A DNA stretch of 64,000 nt, taken from contig CM030942.1 of NCBI GenBank assembly GCA_018136815.1, forward strand, positions 3,662,574 to 3,726,573, given 5' to 3'. Source of the stretch: Isochrysis galbana (Eukaryota; Haptophyta; Isochrysidales; Isochrysidaceae). Made by a program: the position numbers and the translations under genes. Every line of letters begins with the position of its first letter. The first letter of the stretch is position 1. Positions 59,575 through 64,000 of the stretch are shown piece by piece. The notes beneath the pieces are model-generated. The model made no database searches. It saw nothing but the letters and a program-made list of their open reading frames with translations, and had not been told where the DNA came from.

Positions 59575-62500
59575 TCAGACGTCGAAGATTCTCATCACGC
59601 CAACCACCTCGACGCGGCAAATTGGGCAGGGCGCGCCAACCCTGCTCGTAGCGCACTCTGTGCAGAGGCAGTGGTGCCCACAAGGACTGGCAGCGAAGGT
59701 GCGAGGGTTCTCCCAGCAAATGACGCATGCTCTCCCGCTTATACTCGACTCTGACTCGCGGCTCGCCAGGTCAACGGGCTCGACGTCTTCCAACCGGGAC
59801 GATGCTATCGGCTGCTTGGAGCGCTTCCTCTCGCTAAGTTGAAAGACAGCGTGCTCCGCCGAAGATGGTCGCCTCGAGCCATCTCGACGACGTTCAACGC
59901 CGGGACTTGTCTGGGACGGCTTGGCGCCATGTTCCTCCCACAGATGCAATTCTCGACCCGCCTCGCCTTCAGATAGTCGCTCCTGACATGAAGAGCGCCC
60001 GGGCGTGCAACAAGAAGACGAGGACGAACTCATCCTACGCTTAAGAGAAGAGACTCCTCGACGCACCAATTTATTGGCCCGGAAGCTTAGCCCTTGCTCC
60101 AGTGCAGACGGCTCGTGCGATCGCGATTGTTCCCCGATGGCCGAACGCGACTTCGCGATTCTGCCGAAGCGCATCTTCTTAGCAGCGCCCAAAGCCTGCG
60201 CCACAAGAGCCAGGCTCACTTCTCGATGCGGCATCGGGTACATTCCCAATGCTAGGGGCTCGTATAGCCCGCGATTGACAAGTTCGCGCGGCGTGGTTCT
60301 GAAAAAATAACTAAACTCGCACCCCGACCGCTGGGGATCGTGTTCATGTAGCATGACGATGTGCAGCCGGCGCTCCATCGCCTGCGCCACTTCAAGCGCG
60401 AGTAGAGCGCCCTGGCGTTCGACAAATGTGTTGCGATTCAGGTAGAGGAGGAAGACTGGTCTTCTACCGCCCAGATTCACATGCTCAGAGAGGGCTTTCC
60501 GGACACGTCCTGGCGCCTCATCTGAAGTGCGCCGCATGCTCAACGGATCCAAACTATGCGCCGATCTGGATTCGCTTGAGGGCAATGAGCGCGCGGCATC
60601 CTGTGACGAGGTCGATGGCCCCGACACCACGGGGGCGCCGCCTCCGTCCAGCGCGAGACTGATCGACTCGGCATCCACCGGTTGGACCGCGTGGTCGTCA
60701 GGCAACTCGACACAAGCCGTTTGTTGGCTGTCGATGCATTTTGGCGGCAGCATGTCCGGAAGCGGCTCTTCTATAATCATCAACTCCGATTCATTGAAGT
60801 GAACAGCGAGTTCATTGGCGACTGCACGACCGCCAGGGTTGTTGGGAGACGTGTACAAAATCACGGGACGGCTAAACTTGAGTTTGCTTAGGTCGACATC
60901 GCTGTCGAGATAGACGGTCAAGTTGGGTTCGTCGGCATACAACGGGGTGAACCTCAACGTGGTGCACACGATTTCCTTTAGCGTACACAGCTGGAAGACT
61001 GTGATGCGATGCCACACCATGACGCCTCGTTCTTTGCCCTGGGGCCCGAACACATACTCCCGAAGCTCATCAGGGCATTCTTTCTTAGCCTCGTCTAGGC
61101 TGAGGCCGCCCTTGTTATCGTTGAGCTCGAGCACAAGGATGATCTCTTTGCCAAGGGCCATCGCTGCCTTGATCTCACGTAGACAATTTCGCGAGGCGAA
61201 GTAGCCCCGCGAAATGAAGACGAGGATCACCATCGACTGCTCAACGTACGTTTCAAGCAAGCCGATGTCTTGAAGGTCGTCAACATCGAGGAAGATGCTC
61301 ATGCCACGGACCATGCGCAATAGCTGCCGCTTGATTACCGCGACCTGATCCTGCCCGGTCGCCCACACGTGTGAAAGGAAAATGTGATAGCGATGTTCTT
61401 TTCGGATGGAAAGCATCGGTGCCGCGCGCGTCTTTTTGAGCTTGATCACCTCTGCGTTGGAGACATTGAAGGCCGCACGCACCATCTGCAGAATAAGCGC
61501 AAGAGCAAGCACACACATCACCACGAGACACAGCAAGGCGAGGTCGTCTAGCTTCTCAAAAACAAAAACATTGACGAGTGGCGAGAGCCGCCCCTCTTGC
61601 CATCGAACGATGGTGCCCCCATTCGCGATGGCAATGCCGAATTGCTGGTAGGCGTACATGTAGGTCGCCCCCATGAAGAGGACGATTGTCACGACCTGTA
61701 GCCCTGAAGAGAACGCCTGCAAACTAGTGTCCTTGAATGGCCGAAGTATTGTTTGAGCCACCAAGAAAAGCACGCTCAAAAGTAGGGCGACGATTAGGCG
61801 CAAGAAGGCTAGCCGCTCTGGTACCACGAGCACGAAACCTGTCAGAATTAGCCTCCGCAGGAGCTCCAGCCAATCCCACCAAAAATAGGCGGGACGGTAG
61901 TCGCGTGTGAGTAAGCGCGCTGCATGAGACAACTTATTCGGCCTCCGTGCGATGACCTGCCGTCGGATCTTCCACAAGAGCACCGCCAAGCCCACAAGGC
62001 ATGCGCCAGGCCACATCAAGATGAGCACGATCACCAAGGCGCGAAGCTGGTAAAAGGCCGGCGACGCCGGATGGCCTTCAGTGGGGCACTCGATGTCGAG
62101 GCTTTCAATCGCGAATTCGCGGTAGAGCTGGCGGTCCGAGTCGTCGACAAAGCGGCGGCAGTGCAAGGCGCTGAGGATGGATGAAGACACGCTCACGCAA
62201 AAGAAGATACCGACCCAAAGTGCGAGGGGCATCACCTCGGCGACCGTTGTCTCCACGCACAGCCGCACAGAGCGCGCTGAGAATGCTTGGCCGCCGTCGG
62301 TCGACCGCCCGGTGCGACAGAACCACCGGAACGTCCGCCACGTCCCCGCAGCGAGCAGCAACGAGATCGGAAAGCACGCCTTGAAGACCAAGAAATTAAA
62401 GAGCCCGCCGATGCACGACGTTGGAACGAAAACGTCGCCAAAGATGTCCATGTAGACAACCTCGAGGGCTTGCAGCACAAACCTGTAAAGGCTCGGCATG

Positions 62501-64000
62501 GTGAGGGAATACACCGGGCCGATCACCGAGGTAACTTGGACGAAACCAATCACGATCTTGAGCTTAGCCTCGAAATTAAAATCTTCCCACAGAGAACGGC
62601 TGTACTGAAGCATGCGGCGCGCGCGCGGAGAGCTGCGGGATGCGAGCATGGCAATGGCACCCAACGAAACCGGTACCCCGATCAAGAGGCCGTACACTAG
62701 GCTGTACCTGCTCGCAAGAGGGCACTTGGCGCAGCTCGCAGAGCGCCAGTCGAAGTAGTGGCTCTCCTCCAAGCAAAGCTGGCACAGCGGGCCCGAATTG
62801 CCCGGATGGCAGTAGCCATCGCCATCATCGCCAACGATCGTCCCGCCGCGGCACGGGGTCGCGCCGTGCGGGCCCTCTTGGCACTTTTCGAAGGTGCGGG
62901 CAGCCTCGGAGATGCGCCAGGTACCAGGTTCGAGGAAGAGGTACGGAAGCACGGTCGAACCGTACGGGCAGGAGGCGCCAGCCGGGCAGGGCCGGCAAGA
63001 GTCAGCATTGGGCACCAGCTCAAGCGAGGTGCGGTACCTCCCTGCCTCGCAAAGACCACATTCTGTATACGGAATGGTGGAATTGGTAAATGCCTCGCAC
63101 GGAAGACAGCTCTTGCGACCGCGTTGCGGCTGGTACGAGCCGGGGCGACAGTCGTCGCATGTGGCACTCGCAGCCCTCGGCTGCACAGTGCCCGCCATAC
63201 AAGACTCACAGCTCGCAAGCCCCAGCTCCCCTTTGAAATGGCCGGCCTTGCAAGCTACACAACCGCTCTGGAACACGTCGCTACCGCCCGCAATTACCGG
63301 CTCGTAACCACGATTGCACGTGCAACTCTTGGACGCGTTGTCGACGACGAGACTGTCCGGACACACAACCTCAACTCGGAGCGGTCCAATACGTGGTGTG
63401 GCACGCCGTCGATCATGTGGTCCGCTGCCCAAGTAGAGCTCGAGGTCGAAGACCCCCACACGCGTGGGTGTCACCACGGCGATATAGCGAGCCACGGCAG
63501 GCGAATTTACGGGCACATGCAGCGGGTCCTCCAAGCCCTCACCGTGCAACTTCGCAGAGAAACTTCGCGGATCCGGCAGCTCTTCACGACTCGTGGGTAG
63601 GGAGTGGTGCAACGGCAGACCCTCCACATCGCACGCAGTGAAGGAGATGTTCGTCGGGCTGCCAAATACTATAGCCAGCGGGCCGGCGCCCGCCAGCTGT
63701 TGCCGTGACACCATAGTCGCCTCCGTACCATTGGTCTCATTACACAAGGTTGCCGGAGGAACTATACTCCAAACGGTTTGTTCGGGCACAGTCCGCGCCA
63801 ACACTTCGACGGAGATTTCGACAGGCACGCTCGATGTCTTCATCTCGTCCGCCTGTGTGACGTTGATGAGCAGCTCAGCCGCATACCCCGCCTCAAACCC
63901 AGCTTCGGGAAGTGCGTACGCAGCAAGGGTCATCTTAACTCCCGCGCCGGACACGGCGCCGGCGGGAGCGGCTAGCGCAAGGAACTTGCCGACTTCGGCC
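59575..64000 (-). CDS. Multi-span receptor-like protein with Cys-rich ectodomain, TIR, second TIR-like domain and RING finger (N-terminus beyond window)
   Basis: The frame is open from the window edge (64000) to the stop at 59575. Numbering from the GTG at 63954 gives 1459 residues; the real start may lie outside. Residues 1-195 form a beta-rich ectodomain. About 198-410 is a Cys-rich region of GCC2/ephrin-receptor-like repeats (CVACKAGHFKGELGLASCES, CDDCRPGSYQPQRGRKSC). From about 412 to 830 there are eight or so membrane spans. A TIR domain lies at about 852-960: YHIFLSHVWATGQDQVAVIK, then FLDVDDLQDIGLLETYVEQS, and SRGYFASRNCLREIKAAMAL with the Glu used by NAD-cleaving TIRs. A degenerate TIR-like fold (RRPVFLLYLNRNTFVERQ) is at about 1162-1280. 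A Ser-rich linker leads to a C-terminal RING (CVICWENP … PCGHHCLCTECA … CPIC) at about 1408-1450, suggesting ubiquitin ligase activity. It is probably a surface sensor signalling through TIR and ubiquitin; the function is inferred. Confidence 0.8.
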   Translation of the reverse strand, partial: AEVGKFLALAAPAGAVSGAGVKMTLAAYALPEAGFEAGYAAELLINVTQADEMKTSSVPVEISVEVLARTVPEQTVWSIVPPATLCNETNGTEATMVSRQQLAGAGPLAIVFGSPTNISFTACDVEGLPLHHSLPTSREELPDPRSFSAKLHGEGLEDPLHVPVNSPAVARYIAVVTPTRVGVFDLELYLGSGPHDRRRATPRIGPLRVEVVCPDSLVVDNASKSCTCNRGYEPVIAGGSDVFQSGCVACKAGHFKGELGLASCESCMAGTVQPRAASATCDDCRPGSYQPQRGRKSCLPCEAFTNSTIPYTECGLCEAGRYRTSLELVPNADSCRPCPAGASCPYGSTVLPYLFLEPGTWRISEAARTFEKCQEGPHGATPCRGGTIVGDDGDGYCHPGNSGPLCQLCLEESHYFDWRSASCAKCPLASRYSLVYGLLIGVPVSLGAIAMLASRSSPRARRMLQYSRSLWEDFNFEAKLKIVIGFVQVTSVIGPVYSLTMPSLYRFVLQALEVVYMDIFGDVFVPTSCIGGLFNFLVFKACFPISLLLAAGTWRTFRWFCRTGRSTDGGQAFSARSVRLCVETTVAEVMPLALWVGIFFCVSVSSSILSALHCRRFVDDSDRQLYREFAIESLDIECPTEGHPASPAFYQLRALVIVLILMWPGACLVGLAVLLWKIRRQVIARRPNKLSHAARLLTRDYRPAYFWWDWLELLRRLILTGFVLVVPERLAFLRLIVALLLSVLFLVAQTILRPFKDTSLQAFSSGLQVVTIVLFMGATYMYAYQQFGIAIANGGTIVRWQEGRLSPLVNVFVFEKLDDLALLCLVVMCVLALALILQMVRAAFNVSNAEVIKLKKTRAAPMLSIRKEHRYHIFLSHVWATGQDQVAVIKRQLLRMVRGMSIFLDVDDLQDIGLLETYVEQSMVILVFISRGYFASRNCLREIKAAMALGKEIILVLELNDNKGGLSLDEAKKECPDELREYVFGPQGKERGVMVWHRITVFQLCTLKEIVCTTLRFTPLYADEPNLTVYLDSDVDLSKLKFSRPVILYTSPNNPGGRAVANELAVHFNESELMIIEEPLPDMLPPKCIDSQQTACVELPDDHAVQPVDAESISLALDGGGAPVVSGPSTSSQDAARSLPSSESRSAHSLDPLSMRRTSDEAPGRVRKALSEHVNLGGRRPVFLLYLNRNTFVERQGALLALEVAQAMERRLHIVMLHEHDPQRSGCEFSYFFRTTPRELVNRGLYEPLALGMYPMPHREVSLALVAQALGAAKKMRFGRIAKSRSAIGEQSRSHEPSALEQGLSFRANKLVRRGVSSLKRRMSSSSSSCCTPGRSSCQERLSEGEAGRELHLWEEHGAKPSQTSPGVERRRDGSRRPSSAEHAVFQLSERKRSKQPIASSRLEDVEPVDLASRESESSISGRACVICWENPRTFAASPCGHHCLCTECATSRVGAPCPICRVEVVGVMRIFDV

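Noticed and set aside
1-64000. CRISPR arrays, bacterial operons or ribosome binding sites
   Set aside because: No regularly spaced identical repeats with unique spacers; introns and retroelements show eukaryotic nuclear DNA.

Overview
The window looks like nuclear DNA from a unicellular alga with a complex (secondary) plastid, most likely a haptophyte or a similar lineage. The species cannot be read from the sequence. The evidence is: GC-rich DNA with long polypurine/polypyrimidine tracts; genes split by short GT-AG introns; a nuclear gene for the plastid translocase subunit SecE whose product starts with a signal peptide followed by a transit-like stretch; algal-type wall and glycan enzymes (GT47 exostosin, UDP-sugar pyrophosphorylase, a GT25-like enzyme, an SGNH acyl-esterase-like protein); a large receptor-like protein with TIR and RING domains; and many retroelements. 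Two runs of exactly 100 N (30655-30754, 46625-46724) are scaffold gaps.

Layout. 0-2.5 kb: decayed copies of a retroelement 5' region and of a cytochrome b561 end. 4.2-6.9 kb: two-exon multi-membrane-span protein with an IQ motif. 7.6-9.7 kb: chromodomain ORF and a LINE 3' piece between palindromic repeats. 10.7-12.9 kb: EGF/exostosin protein. 13.4-14.5 kb: first copy of a 1.13-kb insertion family with 19-bp target duplications. 16.4-17.4 kb: three-exon secE. 18.8-19.4 kb: cytochrome b561 gene. 19.4-21.5 kb: compact block that looks like giant-virus DNA (Fanzor C-terminus, two small membrane proteins, one typical giant-virus protein) with hairpins between genes. 23.4-30.2 kb: a chromodomain Ty3/gypsy element that carries a phage-type DNA methyltransferase-like domain ahead of protease and polymerase. 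30.8-33.0 kb: two-exon SGNH esterase-like gene. 34-37.7 kb: repeats and a LINE nested in a gypsy relic with a 16-bp target duplication. 38.0-39.8 kb: carrier fragment behind a GT25-like gene. 40.4-44.1 kb: second and third copies of the 1.13-kb element, one splitting another ORF. 45.9-51.1 kb: a small gene across the gap, converging on a seven-exon UDP-sugar pyrophosphorylase with a 440-residue N-terminal extension built on a five-residue period. 52.2-53.1 kb: long inverted repeat. 54.2-55.9 kb: EGF/PSI membrane protein. 56.1-58.7 kb: LINE pieces. 59.6-64.0 kb: TIR/RING membrane protein running off the right edge.

The cellular genes have no operon logic; several act in sugar-nucleotide and glycan metabolism (USP, GT47, GT25-like, SGNH), which suits a scale- or polysaccharide-making alga. 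The most unusual material is mobile: (1) the 1.13-kb ORF-bearing insertions with long target duplications and no visible polymerase, (2) the methyltransferase-bearing retroelement, present as one nearly intact and one decayed copy, and (3) the endogenous giant-virus block with an RNA-guided-nuclease (Fanzor) remnant.
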